A stretch of DNA of 64,000 nt from Lachnospiraceae bacterium (GTDB lineage: Bacteria; Bacillota; Clostridia; Lachnospirales; Lachnospiraceae): the NCBI GenBank assembly GCA_017408025.1, contig JAFQVJ010000056.1, positions 1 through 64,000 of the forward strand. The letters are read 5' to 3'. This document shows, piece by piece, positions 54,446 through 64,000 of this stretch. The notes below the pieces were generated by a model that had not been told where the DNA came from, did no database searches, and worked only from the letters and a program-made list of their open reading frames with translations. The position numbers were made by a program, and so were the translations under genes. Position 1 is the first letter of the stretch, and the number at the start of each line of letters is the position of its first letter.

Positions 54446-55471
54446 TTAAACTGGTATACTAACTGTAGTTACAGTACCCTTACCAATTTCTGTTTTAATG
54501 TCTATAGTTCCTGACAATAATGCAACTCGCTCTTTCATTATGTTAAGACCTAATCCTGTATGTTCATTATCATTACTAGAAGCTTTCTCTCCATAATCAA
54601 ATCCAACACCGTCATCAGTTATTTCAAGTACAACGGACTGTTCATCATATACAACCCTAATATTTAGCTTCTCACCTTTAGAATATTTAATGCTGTTACA
54701 TGCACACTCTTGAATTATACGAAAAATTGTCAACTGTACAATTCCAGGTATATCTCTCATTTCACCTTCTATAGTCAAAGAAACATCCATATCAGTCTCT
54801 GCATCTATAGATTTCACTGCTCTCTCAAGCGTTATATCTAATCCCAAATCATCAAATGACATAGGTCGAAGATCGTAGATAATATTTCTCATCTCGCCTA
54901 TTGCATCTCTTAATGTTTTTGCCATAATTTCAAGTTCAAGCTTTGTTCGAATAGTATCAACATCTACAATTTTCATACATATCTCACACTTGTGAACGAG
55001 ATTCGTTAATACCTGTACTATAGAATCATGTAAATCTCTTGCAATTCTCTTTCTTTCTGCTTCCTGACTTTCAAGAATTTGTATACCATATAACTCTTTA
55101 CTTAGTTTTTCTGTCTTTTCACTTACATTATTCTCTTCAACTACTATTTCCTCGCCCAGTGCTTCATTTATCTGATTAATATCCTCTTCGACATCTTCCA
55201 GTTTCACAGATAAGTCTTCATATAAAAGTTCCAACTCACCCTTGTGTTTCTTCAACTTTTCTATTTCTACCTTTGCAAAGTCATTTTTCTTAGTCCTTGG
55301 GGAAAATATCTCAAATGCTTTGTCAACATTTTCCTTCATAGAGCCTATCTTATTATCCGTCTCTTCGATTTCTATCTTAATTTTATTTAATTTTGTAACA
55401 AGATGTATCTTCTCATCAGATAACATCTTCAGGCGACCATAAAGATAGCTTTCTGCCTTTGTAATATCCAT
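54446..55471 (-). CDS. DegS-like sensor histidine kinase
   Basis: 341 residues, cytosolic. A long coiled-coil N-terminal half (about 1-135) is followed by the HisKA_3 motif RKRIARDLHDSIVQ (His 148), then a HATPase domain (ITDDGVGFDYG, HTGLGLNIMKERV). The architecture matches B. subtilis DegS, which also lacks membrane segments. It forms a two-gene operon with the regulator. Confidence 0.92.
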   Translation of the reverse strand: MDITKAESYLYGRLKMLSDEKIHLVTKLNKIKIEIEETDNKIGSMKENVDKAFEIFSPRTKKNDFAKVEIEKLKKHKGELELLYEDLSVKLEDVEEDINQINEALGEEIVVEENNVSEKTEKLSKELYGIQILESQEAERKRIARDLHDSIVQVLTNLVHKCEICMKIVDVDTIRTKLELEIMAKTLRDAIGEMRNIIYDLRPMSFDDLGLDITLERAVKSIDAETDMDVSLTIEGEMRDIPGIVQLTIFRIIQECACNSIKYSKGEKLNIRVVYDEQSVVLEITDDGVGFDYGEKASSNDNEHTGLGLNIMKERVALLSGTIDIKTEIGKGTVTTVSIPV

Positions 55472-55707
55472 TGTATCCCCCTATGTAATTTCACGCTTCA
55501 TCATTGTTACTATCTTACGATAAAACAATATCACACTAATAATATCACATTTTTCATTATAATTACAGTATTTTATTCCTAAAATAAATAAAATTTCTAA
55601 AGAAATCTTAATAAAAAAACTGATAAATAATGAAAATATATCTTTATAATTTTAATATTTTATTATATACTAAAATAAATAAATCATTTGTGGATTGGAG
55701 CGATTCT

Positions 55708-56655
55708 ATGAAAAAAAATAAACTTGTTACTGCAGCAATGCTATCTACAATAACTGCAGGAACAATATATGCTATTAACAAGACTATTTCTCTTGTTGCA
55801 AATACACAGGCTGCCCTGTCTAATCCTCATGGATTGAGATATGAGTGGAGATTTGGAAATATCTTTTATACAAAACAAGGCGACGGAAAACCTATACTAC
55901 TTGTACATGACTTGACATGTGGAAGTAGTGATCTCGAATGGAAATCTATCGTTAGTTCTTATGCAAAAAAGCATACTGTATATACTATTGATTTATTAGG
56001 ATGTGGGCGTTCTGATAAACCTGCCTTCACTTACACAAATTATATGTATGTTCAGCTTATTTCAGATTTTATAAAAAATATTATTGGTCACCGTACTGAT
56101 GTAGTAGCAACAGGCTCTTCTGCGGCTATCGTTTTAATGGCTTGCTACAACGATGATACTCTTTTTGATAAGATTATGCTTATTAATCCCGTTCATTTTG
56201 AAGCTGGTTCTTCTGATAAAGTTAATACTAAACTTTCTAAGCTTCTTCTTGAAATGCCTCTTATTGGAACACTTATTTTCAATATGAGCAATACTAGACA
56301 AACTTATCGAACACTTTTTAAGGAAAGATATTTCTATAATCCTTATGCCGTAAGAACAAGCTACGTTAAGAATTATTATGATGCATCACACTTTGGAGCT
56401 ATGACATCAAAGTACCTCTTTGCTAGCATAGCTGCAGGCTATACAGGCATCAATACATCAAGAGCTATCAAGGATATTAATAACAGTATCTATATTCTTG
56501 CTGGCGAGTATGAAGAAAATATGAAAGAGATAGTTGCAGATTATCATGAGCTTAATCCTTCTATAGAATATTCAACAATTAATAAAACAAAGCATTTACC
56601 ACAACTTGAAAATCCAAACGATGTGTTAAATGCTATGTCTATCTTCTTTAATTAA
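55708..56655 (+). CDS. Alpha/beta hydrolase-fold protein
   Basis: 315 residues. An N-terminal hydrophobic segment (about 7-27) suggests membrane anchoring. The fold is shown by GKPILLVHDLTCGSSDLEW (oxyanion region) and LLGCGRSDKP. The nucleophile elbow reads ATGSSAAIV, with Ala in place of the final Gly of GxSxG. His is in KTKHLPQLENP. Activity is plausible but substrate unknown. The start at 55708 has TTGGAG 7 nt upstream; an earlier ATG at 55630 has no site. Confidence 0.82.
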   Translation: MKKNKLVTAAMLSTITAGTIYAINKTISLVANTQAALSNPHGLRYEWRFGNIFYTKQGDGKPILLVHDLTCGSSDLEWKSIVSSYAKKHTVYTIDLLGCGRSDKPAFTYTNYMYVQLISDFIKNIIGHRTDVVATGSSAAIVLMACYNDDTLFDKIMLINPVHFEAGSSDKVNTKLSKLLLEMPLIGTLIFNMSNTRQTYRTLFKERYFYNPYAVRTSYVKNYYDASHFGAMTSKYLFASIAAGYTGINTSRAIKDINNSIYILAGEYEENMKEIVADYHELNPSIEYSTINKTKHLPQLENPNDVLNAMSIFFN

Positions 56656-56707
56656 GGATTAGTTATCTATTTCAAAAAATCAAGTTACTTATTAGTAGGC
56701 TACTTGA

Positions 56708-56756
56708 TTTCTTGTTGTATAGGAAAGTTTCGAGAACTTTCCTATACAACAAGAAA
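56708..56756. repeat. Dispersed palindrome family A, perfect copy
   Basis: Two perfect 22-nt arms (56708-56729, 56735-56756) around TCGAG. The shared core with the 22846 copy is TTGTATAGGAAAGTT or its close form TTGTTGTATAGG. It lies between the convergent hydrolase and rsmG genes. Confidence 0.88.
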
Positions 56757-56817
56757 TTATGTAACAGAGTTACTAAACTCCTTATAGTTGGTTGTCATAT
56801 TTTTGACTTAAATAAAT

Positions 56818-57561
56818 TTATTTAAGTGGCTCCTTCGAAGGTGTACCTGCTTTGCGGGGATACGCTTTCGGAGTAGCCCTTTCTTTTTTTATCATTAGAA
56901 GTACTCTGTTTAAATCAGATGTTGGAACAGTATACTCTATGTTCTTTTCTATTATTCCACCTAACTTATCCACAGCTCTTGCAGATTCTTTGACCTCTTC
57001 TCCACAATCTCCTGCTTTATATGATATAAAACTACCTTCCACTTCAACAAAAGGTAAACAAAACTCTGAGAGAGTTGCCAGATTTGCAACTGCTCTAGAT
57101 ACACATACAGCATATTTTTCCCTGTATTGTGGATTTCTTCCAAAATCTTCACTTCTTCCGTGGATAAGTTCTACATTTTCAAGTTTTAAATCTTCACACA
57201 CTTCTTTTAAGAAATTAATTCTCTTATTCAATGAATCTAAAAGAGTAATCTTTATATTTGGGAATGCTATCTTAAGTGGAATACCTGGAAATCCAGCACC
57301 TGTTCCTATATCTATTATTCTAATGTCTGACTTAAACATATCCTTCGGCAAAACCTTGACTATAGCAAGACTATCTAGAAAATGTTTAACTATAACTTCT
57401 TCAAATTCTGTTATTGCGGTAAGATTCATGACCTTATTTTTTTCCACAAGCATTTCATAAAAATCTACAAATTGCTTTTTTTGTGTGTCACTTAAATCTA
57501 TATGAAGCTCTTTTAGACCATTTTCAAAATTCAATAGCCCATTATTGTACATTTCATTCAT
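56818..57561 (-). CDS. rsmG: RsmG, 16S rRNA m7G methyltransferase
   Basis: 247 residues. The SAM motif is DIGTGAGFPGIPLKI, followed by LLDSLNKRINFL and SRAVANLATL. It methylates G527 (E. coli numbering) of 16S rRNA. The start at 57561 has AAAGGAG 6 nt upstream. It follows mnmG as in most Firmicutes. The C-terminus is Lys/Pro-rich. Confidence 0.95.
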   Translation of the reverse strand: MNEMYNNGLLNFENGLKELHIDLSDTQKKQFVDFYEMLVEKNKVMNLTAITEFEEVIVKHFLDSLAIVKVLPKDMFKSDIRIIDIGTGAGFPGIPLKIAFPNIKITLLDSLNKRINFLKEVCEDLKLENVELIHGRSEDFGRNPQYREKYAVCVSRAVANLATLSEFCLPFVEVEGSFISYKAGDCGEEVKESARAVDKLGGIIEKNIEYTVPTSDLNRVLLMIKKERATPKAYPRKAGTPSKEPLK

Positions 57562-57650
57562 GATTTTCTCCTTTCCCAAAATCTATCTTATTCTAATGTT
57601 TATATCTTATATACATTAGATTAATCATATTACATATCATATTCTACTTA

Positions 57651-59531
57651 CTACTTATTTTGCTTCATATGCACAAGTAAAACAGATATATCTGCTGGAG
57701 ATACTCCTGATATACGTGATGCCTGTCCAATTGACAATGGCTTGTACTGATTAAGCTTCTGTGTTGCCTCTATTCTAAGACCAGAAACTGTAGTGTAATC
57801 AAAATCAGGACTTAATTTTTTTCCCTCCAGTTTCTTAAATTGCTCCACCTGATGAAGCTGTCTTTTAATATATCCGTCGTACTTTATATTAATGTTAATC
57901 TGCTCAATAACATCTGCTGCAAGCTCTGGTCTCTCTGGATCAATTTCTGCCAAATCGTCATAAGAAAGCTCTGGTCTTCTTATAAGCTCTGCCAGATTAC
58001 TTCCTGTTTTTAGTGGTTCACTGCCATGCTCTGTAAGAAATGATTGTATTTTAGCATTCGCTCCCACTGGAATATTCTCAAGACGTTCTATCTCTTCGTC
58101 AATCTGTTTTCTCTTATTCTCAAGCTTTTCATAAGTTTCATCACTTACAAGTCCTATCTTATGTCCTATAGGTGTAAGACGAAGATCTGCATTATCCTGA
58201 CGAAGAATAAGACGGTATTCTGCTCTTGATGTCATCATTCTGTATGGCTCATGACTTTCCTTTGTCACAAGATCATCTATAAGCACACCTATATAACCTT
58301 CTGAACGATCAATTATAATCTGTTCCCTTCCAAGTACCTCAAGTGCTGCATTTATGCCGGCCACAAGTCCTTGTGCTGCCGCTTCCTCATAACCTGAACT
58401 TCCATTAAACTGTCCACCACTAAATAATCCCTTTATATTTTTAAATTCAAGTGTAGCGTGAAGCTGTCTTGGATCAATACAGTCATACTCTATGGCATAA
58501 GCATTTCTAACTATCTTTACATTCTCAAGTCCTGGAACTGTTCTGTACATAGCATGCTGTACATCCTCTGGAAGTGAGCTTGACATACCTCCAAGATACA
58601 TTTCATTTGTATATAAACCTTCTGGCTCAATAAATACCTGATGTCTCTCTTTGTCAGCAAACTTCATTACTTTGTCCTCTATAGACGGACAATATCTTGG
58701 TCCAACACCTTCTATCATACCTGAATATAATGGACTTCTATCTATATTTGATCTGATTATCTTGTGTGTCTCTTCATTTGTATAAGTAAGCCAGCATGAA
58801 ACCTGCTCCTTCTGAACTGACTCTGGATCTGTTGAAAATGAAAATGGTACTACTCTCTCATCACCAAATTGTTCCTCCATCTTAGAGAAATCTATACTTC
58901 TTTTATCAACTCTGGCAGGTGTTCCTGTCTTAAATCTTCTTATTTCTATACCTAATTTTTTAAGAGATTCTGTGAGATGGTTTGCTGCCTGTAAACCATT
59001 TGGTCCAGTAGGATTGCTTACATCTCCATATATACATCTTGCTTTAAGATATGTACCTGTACAAAGAACTACTGCCTTTGCCTTATATGTGGCACCTGAA
59101 AATGTTTTAACACCCGTTACCTTTCCATCTTCAACTAAAATCTCCGTTACTTCACCTTGTCTGATAGTAAGATTTTCAGTATTTTCAAGAGTTCTACGCA
59201 TCTCTCTGGTATAATCACTCTTATCTGCCTGTGCACGAAGTGAATGTACAGCTGGACCTTTTGATTTATTAAGCATCTTTGACTGAATAAATGTTTTATC
59301 AATATTTTTGCCCATCTCACCACCAAGAGCATCTATTTCACGGACAAGATGTCCCTTTGAACTTCCTCCTATATTAGGATTGCAGGGCATAAGTGCAATA
59401 CTGTCTACACTTACTGTAAACATAATAGTAGAAAGTCCAAGTCGTGCACATGCGAGAGCTGCCTCACAGCCTGCATGACCAGCACCAACTATAACAGTGT
59501 CATATTGTTCTTCAATGTATTTATTATTCAT
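57651..59531 (-). CDS. mnmG: MnmG, tRNA uridine 5-carboxymethylaminomethyl synthesis enzyme
   Basis: 626 residues, full length. FAD site [20 protein letters not shown] at 14-33; conserved [25 protein letters not shown] and [19 protein letters not shown]. With MnmE it modifies U34 in tRNAs that read split codon boxes. GGAGA lies upstream. Confidence 0.97.
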   Translation of the reverse strand: MNNKYIEEQYDTVIVGAGHAGCEAALACARLGLSTIMFTVSVDSIALMPCNPNIGGSSKGHLVREIDALGGEMGKNIDKTFIQSKMLNKSKGPAVHSLRAQADKSDYTREMRRTLENTENLTIRQGEVTEILVEDGKVTGVKTFSGATYKAKAVVLCTGTYLKARCIYGDVSNPTGPNGLQAANHLTESLKKLGIEIRRFKTGTPARVDKRSIDFSKMEEQFGDERVVPFSFSTDPESVQKEQVSCWLTYTNEETHKIIRSNIDRSPLYSGMIEGVGPRYCPSIEDKVMKFADKERHQVFIEPEGLYTNEMYLGGMSSSLPEDVQHAMYRTVPGLENVKIVRNAYAIEYDCIDPRQLHATLEFKNIKGLFSGGQFNGSSGYEEAAAQGLVAGINAALEVLGREQIIIDRSEGYIGVLIDDLVTKESHEPYRMMTSRAEYRLILRQDNADLRLTPIGHKIGLVSDETYEKLENKRKQIDEEIERLENIPVGANAKIQSFLTEHGSEPLKTGSNLAELIRRPELSYDDLAEIDPERPELAADVIEQININIKYDGYIKRQLHQVEQFKKLEGKKLSPDFDYTTVSGLRIEATQKLNQYKPLSIGQASRISGVSPADISVLLVHMKQNK

Positions 59532-59590
59532 ATATATCTCCTTCCAACACGCGTAAGCTGGATTGCTTCATACTTCGTATTTTCGCCAAA

Positions 59591-59629
59591 TATATGTAGT
59601 TTTTCATGCAAGCATGAAAACTACATATA
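59591..59629. repeat. Inverted repeat between mnmE and mnmG
   Basis: GCATGAAAA-CTACATATA and its complement (with one extra T on one side) form an 18-bp stem with AA loop. Outer GTAAGC/GCTTAC sequences at about 59560 and 59640 may enlarge the structure. It could be a processing or partial termination site between two co-directional genes. Confidence 0.65.
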
Positions 59630-59648
59630 CCTGGACTCGTTGCTTACA

Positions 59649-61031
59649 CTACTTACCCATGCAAAACTCTCTGAAAATCTTATCGGCTAAATCATCCTCT
59701 ACGCTTTCACCAACTACTCGTCCTAACAATTCATAAGCATTCATAAGGTCTATAGTAAAGAAATCCTCTGGCATCTCTGCCTCTATAGAATTCTTTACCT
59801 GCTTCATGCTTTCATACGCCTGTCTGATATCGTTCTTCTGTCTGGCATTTGTTATATACACTTCATCATTAAATTTAAGCTGTCCATTAAAGAATAGCTC
59901 TTTAATTGCATTTTCAAACTCATCTATACCTAGCTGATGTTTTGCTGATATGTTAATAATTGGTGTATTTTCAGATACATCTATATCTTCCTTACTAACA
60001 GCTGCTTCAAGATCAGACTTATTAAATAATATAATGGCCTTACGACCCTTCATAAGCTCCATAATCTCTCTATCGTTTTCGTCAATTGGTTTTGATGAAT
60101 CTATAATATATATAATTAAGTCAGCATCCGAAGCCAACTCCTTCGCTTTGCTTACACCTATTTTCTCTACTATATCCTCCGTATCTCTTATACCTGCTGT
60201 ATCAATAATATTTAAGCTTATTCCATGAATACTAATATGTTCTTCAAGTGCATCTCTTGTAGTTCCCTCAATATCAGTAACTATAGCGCGCTCTGTTCCG
60301 AGTACTGCATTTAAAAATGAGGACTTACCTGCATTTGGTTTTCCTAATATTACAGTATTTATACCCTCACTGATAACTCTTCCATTATCTGCCGACTCAA
60401 TAAGCTTCCCAAGCTGTGACATAATACTCTTTGTTATGTCCATAAGCTTTTCATCATACCCATCTAAGCTCATATGCTCCGGATCATCTAATGCAGCCTC
60501 TATATAAGCTATCTGATTTAAAATATTATTCCTTATATCCTTTATCTTAGAAGAAATCTGACCTCTTAACTGACTGACAGAGTTGGACAACGCATATTCA
60601 TTCTTTGCATTTATAACATCTATAACAGCTTCCGCCTGTGACAAATCTATTCTGCCATTTAAAAAAGCCCTCTTTGTAAATTCACCTGCTTGGGCTGGTC
60701 TGGCACCATTCTTAAGTACAAGCTCCATAACCTTTTTAAGTACTACAACACCACCGTGACAGTTTATCTCCACAATATCCTCTCTTGTATAAGTATTTGG
60801 AGCTTTCATGACAGTCACAAGAACCTCATCTACAACATTATTACCTTCAATAATATGACCAAAATGAACAGTATGAGTTTTCACATCAGTAAGTCTTTTG
60901 CCCTCTTTTATAGATTTAAACATCTTATCCGCTATACTTATAGCTTCATCGCCACTAATTCTGATAATACCAATACCAGAATTACTCATGGCAGTAGCTA
61001 TAGCAGCAATTGTCTCAGTCTCAAATCTCAT
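59649..61031 (-). CDS. mnmE: MnmE, tRNA modification GTPase
   Basis: 460 residues. An N-terminal tetrahydrofolate-binding domain, a helical domain, and a G domain with GKPNAGKSSF, DTAGIRDTED and NKSD, ending in the catalytic FCMGK. Partner of MnmG. An in-frame ATG at 61037 is also possible; 61031 has the better spacing (9 nt) from AAAGGA. Confidence 0.97.
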   Translation of the reverse strand: MRFETETIAAIATAMSNSGIGIIRISGDEAISIADKMFKSIKEGKRLTDVKTHTVHFGHIIEGNNVVDEVLVTVMKAPNTYTREDIVEINCHGGVVVLKKVMELVLKNGARPAQAGEFTKRAFLNGRIDLSQAEAVIDVINAKNEYALSNSVSQLRGQISSKIKDIRNNILNQIAYIEAALDDPEHMSLDGYDEKLMDITKSIMSQLGKLIESADNGRVISEGINTVILGKPNAGKSSFLNAVLGTERAIVTDIEGTTRDALEEHISIHGISLNIIDTAGIRDTEDIVEKIGVSKAKELASDADLIIYIIDSSKPIDENDREIMELMKGRKAIILFNKSDLEAAVSKEDIDVSENTPIINISAKHQLGIDEFENAIKELFFNGQLKFNDEVYITNARQKNDIRQAYESMKQVKNSIEAEMPEDFFTIDLMNAYELLGRVVGESVEDDLADKIFREFCMGK

Positions 61032-61054
61032 ACTCATTCATCCTTTCTTTCTAG

Positions 61055-61077
61055 AACTTTCCTATACAATAAAGAAA
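61055..61077. repeat. Dispersed palindrome family A, half copy
   Basis: Only one arm (AACTTTCCTATACAATAAAG) remains. It lies in the jag-mnmE gap, next to the mnmE ribosome site, and appears to be a decayed copy. Confidence 0.65.
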
Positions 61078-61144
61078 TGTCGGCAGGTTATCTGTTTTTT
61101 TATTATAACCTGCCGCATTTCCTTTAACTACACTATAGATATAA

Positions 61145-61792
61145 TTATCTCTTTAAGCATACAACAACATGTCTAAATGGCTCTTCACCTTCACTCCTTG
61201 TTGTCACATATCTATCATTCTGTAATGCAGAATGAATAACTCTTCTCTCATATGGATTCATTGGCTCAAGAGAAACTGGTCTCTTTGTTCTCTTAACCTT
61301 AAATGCAATATTCTTAGCAAGATTTTCAAGAGTTTCTCTTCTTCTCTCACGATAGTTCTCTGTATCAAGCTTAACTCTTAAATACTTATCACTCTTCTTG
61401 TTTATAACAAGGCTAACAAGATACTGTAATGAATCTAAGGTCTGTCCTCTCTTACCTATAAGAACACCCATATCATCACCAACTAAATCAATATCAACGT
61501 TATCTTCTTTAACTGTAACATTAATCTTTACAGTTAACTTCATAGCGTCAAATACCTTTGTAAGGAACTCAACTGCAACCTTCTCTACGTCCTCAGGAGT
61601 TTCGGCTACCTCATTAACATCCTCCTTAACTCTTGCATTGATTTTTGCTGGCTTGCTTCCTATACCAAGGATACCATTACTCCCCTTCTCAACTACCTCA
61701 TACTCTAGCTTATCACTTGTAACTCCTAATGAAACTAAAGCCTTTGTTATAGCATCATCTACATTTTTTCCTGTAAATAACTGAAATTCCAT
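61145..61792 (-). CDS. jag: Jag/KhpB RNA-binding protein
   Basis: 215 residues. An N-terminal Jag domain (EFQLFTGKNVDDAITKALV), a KH domain (GVLIGKRGQTLDSLQYLVSLVINK) and an R3H domain (MNPYERRVIHSALQNDRYVTTRS). It binds RNA with KhpA and influences cell elongation. It follows yidC as usual. Confidence 0.95.
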   Translation of the reverse strand: MEFQLFTGKNVDDAITKALVSLGVTSDKLEYEVVEKGSNGILGIGSKPAKINARVKEDVNEVAETPEDVEKVAVEFLTKVFDAMKLTVKINVTVKEDNVDIDLVGDDMGVLIGKRGQTLDSLQYLVSLVINKKSDKYLRVKLDTENYRERRRETLENLAKNIAFKVKRTKRPVSLEPMNPYERRVIHSALQNDRYVTTRSEGEEPFRHVVVCLKR

Positions 61793-61812
61793 TTTCATAA
61801 ACCTCCCGAATA

Positions 61813-63276
61813 TTATTTCTTCTTATCGTTGTATTCTTTTACCATGTTAGCTTTTGCTGCTATTCCACCCTTTTTATAGGTAACACCTGATGAAGTATTA
61901 GGCTTTTTAACATCATTATTTGTATTAACCTTTATATTCTTAACATTTGTATTAGCAGCTGCTGTAATCTTCTGTGGTGGAAGACCCTTCTTTGCTCTCT
62001 TCTTATTCATCTTATCAATGTTTGACTTGATAATATCATCAACAGACATCTTGCCAAAGTGGTTATTGATAACAATTGTCTGTACAATCTGTATTACAGA
62101 ACCTATTACCCAATATAAACCTAAACCTGAAGCAAATGAGTAACAGAAAAATGCTGACATAAGTGGCATCATTATATTCATTACCTTAAGTGAAGATGCC
62201 ATTGGGTTATCCTGCGCCTGATTTGTCTTAGATGATAAATGACCTGTAAACCACTGGAATAATGCTGATAAAACAGGAATTAAAATTGCCCACCATATTC
62301 CTGAATCCATTTCCTGTGAAGGAGAACGGCTTAAATCAATACCCAAAAATGTATAAACAGATATTGCTTCATCATGAACATCATCCATCTTATCGTAGTT
62401 AGCATTTATATTAGCAATTATTGTATCATAATCATCAGATTTTACATCTGTATACTCTTTAACAATGTTTGTTTTTATCTCATTATCTTTAACTGTTTCA
62501 GATTCTGCAACCTTTGCCCAATCATCTGCACTTAAATTTTTAAGAGCTTCTGCAATATCTGCGGATGTCTCTTTAAGTACTTCCATGTCATACCAAGAAT
62601 CCTTGCCTTTATCAAGACCTTCCTCACTCTGTCTTGCATACACATTTATAAGTAATTCACTTATATCATCCTTATTATCTTCAAGATTCTCATATTTTGT
62701 ACTATAGTAAGCATCTACAATTTTTGTATATTCATCTTGCTTTTTAAATCCTTCAATACCATTGTCTACCATTAACTGATTGAGAATTTTCAAGTCATTA
62801 TATTCATCCATTGACTCATAAATATAATCAGTTGCCTTAAGATACATATCCTCTACTGCACCTACATGAGATGGAATAGCACTGATAACACCGTAAAGTG
62901 CTAATAAAATAGGCATCTGAATAAGCATTGGAAGACAACCACCTGATGGAGATGTACCATACTTTTCATAGACAGCTCTTGTTTCGGCATTCATAGCCAT
63001 CATAGAATCATTATCTCTTTTATTTTTATACTTCTTCTGTATAGCCTGAATTTCAGGATTTATAAGAGATGTAAGTTTCATAGTTTTCTGTTGCTTTATG
63101 CTCATAGGAATCATAAGTAAACGTACTACAATAGTAAAAACTATAATACATAAACCAATGTTTGCAATTCCTATCTTATCAAACAAGAAATATATTCCGT
63201 TCATTATGAATCCAAGTAAATCTGCAATCTGTTTGATAACAGGCATATTAGCACATGATAATAACATTCCTGACAT
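61813..63276 (-). CDS. yidC: YidC/Oxa1 membrane insertase
   Basis: 487 residues, longer than the usual 250-290 of Firmicutes YidC. The family core is present: VVRLLMIPMSIKQQKTM (conserved Arg), PEIQAIQKKYKN and GGCLPMLIQMPILLALY, then the last two membrane segments (MSAFFCYSFASGLGLYWVIGSVIQ). Between these lies an insertion of about 150-170 acidic residues (roughly 150-315) that should face outside. The basic C-terminal tail may bind ribosomes. No lipoprotein signal is evident. Confidence 0.93.
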   Translation of the reverse strand: MSGMLLSCANMPVIKQIADLLGFIMNGIYFLFDKIGIANIGLCIIVFTIVVRLLMIPMSIKQQKTMKLTSLINPEIQAIQKKYKNKRDNDSMMAMNAETRAVYEKYGTSPSGGCLPMLIQMPILLALYGVISAIPSHVGAVEDMYLKATDYIYESMDEYNDLKILNQLMVDNGIEGFKKQDEYTKIVDAYYSTKYENLEDNKDDISELLINVYARQSEEGLDKGKDSWYDMEVLKETSADIAEALKNLSADDWAKVAESETVKDNEIKTNIVKEYTDVKSDDYDTIIANINANYDKMDDVHDEAISVYTFLGIDLSRSPSQEMDSGIWWAILIPVLSALFQWFTGHLSSKTNQAQDNPMASSLKVMNIMMPLMSAFFCYSFASGLGLYWVIGSVIQIVQTIVINNHFGKMSVDDIIKSNIDKMNKKRAKKGLPPQKITAAANTNVKNIKVNTNNDVKKPNTSSGVTYKKGGIAAKANMVKEYNDKKK

Positions 63277-63287
63277 TTTGCTCCTCC

Positions 63288-63545
63288 TTATGGAACAGGG
63301 TCATACCCACTATGTTTAGAATAGGGGTGACACCTCAATATTCTTTTTACTGATAAATACGTACCCTTGAATGGACCATATTTTTCCAGTGCCTCAATGG
63401 CATACTGGGAACACGTAGGGGTAAATCTGCAATGAGTATTACCCTTATATGGAGATATAAACTTCCTATAAAATTTAACTGCTCCTATCAATATCTTCTT
63501 TAGTATTAAAGATATTTTAGAAGAGATATATTTCACAATTTTCAT
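63288..63545 (-). CDS. yidD: YidD membrane protein insertion factor
   Basis: 85 residues. [25 protein letters not shown] is split here as [11 protein letters not shown] and [11 protein letters not shown], both family motifs. It assists YidC. The start at 63545 has GAGG 8 nt upstream; an ATG at 63608 lies within rnpA and is not preferred. Confidence 0.93.
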   Translation of the reverse strand: MKIVKYISSKISLILKKILIGAVKFYRKFISPYKGNTHCRFTPTCSQYAIEALEKYGPFKGTYLSVKRILRCHPYSKHSGYDPVP

Positions 63546-63600
63546 CAAGGCTACCTCTTTTAATATGACAAAATTCTTCGAATTTTGGTCCATGCGACTA

Positions 63601-63939
63601 CTACGCATTTGTGGCTATTTTATGCATCCTTGTCAGATGTAAAAAAGCACTTTCAATTTCTGCGAAGCCTTTATCCTTCGCTGTTGCTCTCGCAATAACT
63701 ATAATGTTTAAACCACTATTAAACATATGTCTATTTAGTCTATAGCTCTCCCTTATAAGCCTGGTCACACGATGTCTTATAACACTATTACCTACTTTTT
63801 TACTAACTGATATGCCAAGCTTTGACTTCCCGTCAGGGTTGTCCATAACATACATGACTAAATACTTATTGGCATAGGATTTACCATTCTTATATATATA
63901 TTGAAATTCACTATTCTTTAAAGAATCTATATTTCTCAT
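63601..63939 (-). CDS. rnpA: RnpA, protein component of RNase P
   Basis: 112 residues. The basic RNA-binding motif is [16 protein letters not shown] (RHR in place of the usual RNR). It binds RNase P RNA and aids cleavage of tRNA precursors. GGAGG lies just upstream at 63945-63950. First gene of the rnpA-yidD-yidC-jag-mnmE-mnmG-rsmG block. Confidence 0.95.
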   Translation of the reverse strand: MRNIDSLKNSEFQYIYKNGKSYANKYLVMYVMDNPDGKSKLGISVSKKVGNSVIRHRVTRLIRESYRLNRHMFNSGLNIIVIARATAKDKGFAEIESAFLHLTRMHKIATNA

Positions 63940-63960
63940 CCTACACCTCCTTGATAATTA

Positions 63961-63995
63961 AAGAAAAAGAAAAAGCCACATAAATTTATGCGGCT
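63961..63995 (-). terminator. Terminator, probably behind rpmH
   Basis: AGCCGCATAAAT/ATTTATGTGGCT on the minus strand (63995-63974) is followed by TTTTTCTTTTTC. rpmH is the expected gene just outside the window. Confidence 0.75.
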
Positions 63996-64000
63996 TAAGC

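Noticed and set aside
56852..57460. A 202-codon plus-strand frame opposite rsmG
   Set aside because: It is antisense to a clear rsmG gene and shows no family resemblance.

Overview
The window is a low-GC, Gram-positive-type chromosome segment, most likely from a motile, anaerobic Lachnospiraceae-like Clostridia. The basis is the mix of families: DUF6240 next to flagellin, a Tad pilus locus with Flp1-like pilin and DUF5702, DUF4446 behind ParB, a YolD/UvrX-type polymerase pair, and FliS joined to GlgB. The right end (about 49-64 kb) is the origin-proximal block rnpA-yidD-yidC-jag-mnmE-mnmG-rsmG ... parA-parB with two parS sites. rpmH and dnaA should lie just beyond the right edge. The genus is inference only.

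Layout. 0.3-1.9 kb: AI-2E-family transporter and tRNA-Lys(CTT). 2.1-10.6 kb: a complete type II-A CRISPR-Cas locus read on the minus strand. It has cas9-cas1-cas2-csn2 in overlapping order, a 64-bp leader ending in ATTTGAG, an array of 35 identical 36-bp repeats with 34 spacers, and a tracrRNA on the opposite strand upstream of cas9. 10.8-16.3 kb: ABC exporter pair, XRE regulator and two GNAT-fold genes. 16.3-21 kb: two secreted or anchored CotH-family proteins. 21-22.7 kb: YolD plus a Y-family polymerase behind a perfect LexA box. 22.7-22.9 kb: a cluster of palindromic repeats. 23-29.4 kb: hflK-hflC, an aconitase-family hydratase and glgB. 29.4-34.5 kb: fliS, flagellin with a sigma-28-type promoter, a large DUF6240 protein and DUF2508. 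34.7-45.4 kb: a Tad/Flp pilus operon (tadZ, tadA, tadB, tadC, flp, DUF5702, tadE-like genes, prepilin peptidase, FHA protein, rhomboid). 45.4-49 kb: SCP2/flavodoxin-like protein, histidine kinase, HIT protein and murG. 49-56.7 kb: HD-GYP, DUF4446, parB, parA, tandem NUDIX, degU/degS-like pair and an alpha/beta hydrolase. 56.8-64 kb: the rsmG-to-rnpA block.

Main points beyond routine annotation. (1) The CRISPR locus is intact and its parts fit together. The tracrRNA anti-repeat, promoter and terminator can be read directly, and the best cas promoter lies beyond the tracrRNA gene, so the cas9 mRNA leader would be antisense to tracrRNA. (2) Three genes (Y-family polymerase, tadA, tadB) have a perfect AGGAGG with a 7-nt spacing to ACG or ATT exactly where homologues would have ATG. 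(3) tadC is split by a +1 shift at a six-A run. (4) Two families of long palindromes recur between genes and look like mobile or duplicated bidirectional terminators. (5) One parS is the centre of a perfect 30-bp palindrome that also looks like a terminator. No wholly unknown defence or metabolic system was recognised. All functional statements are from sequence reading only.
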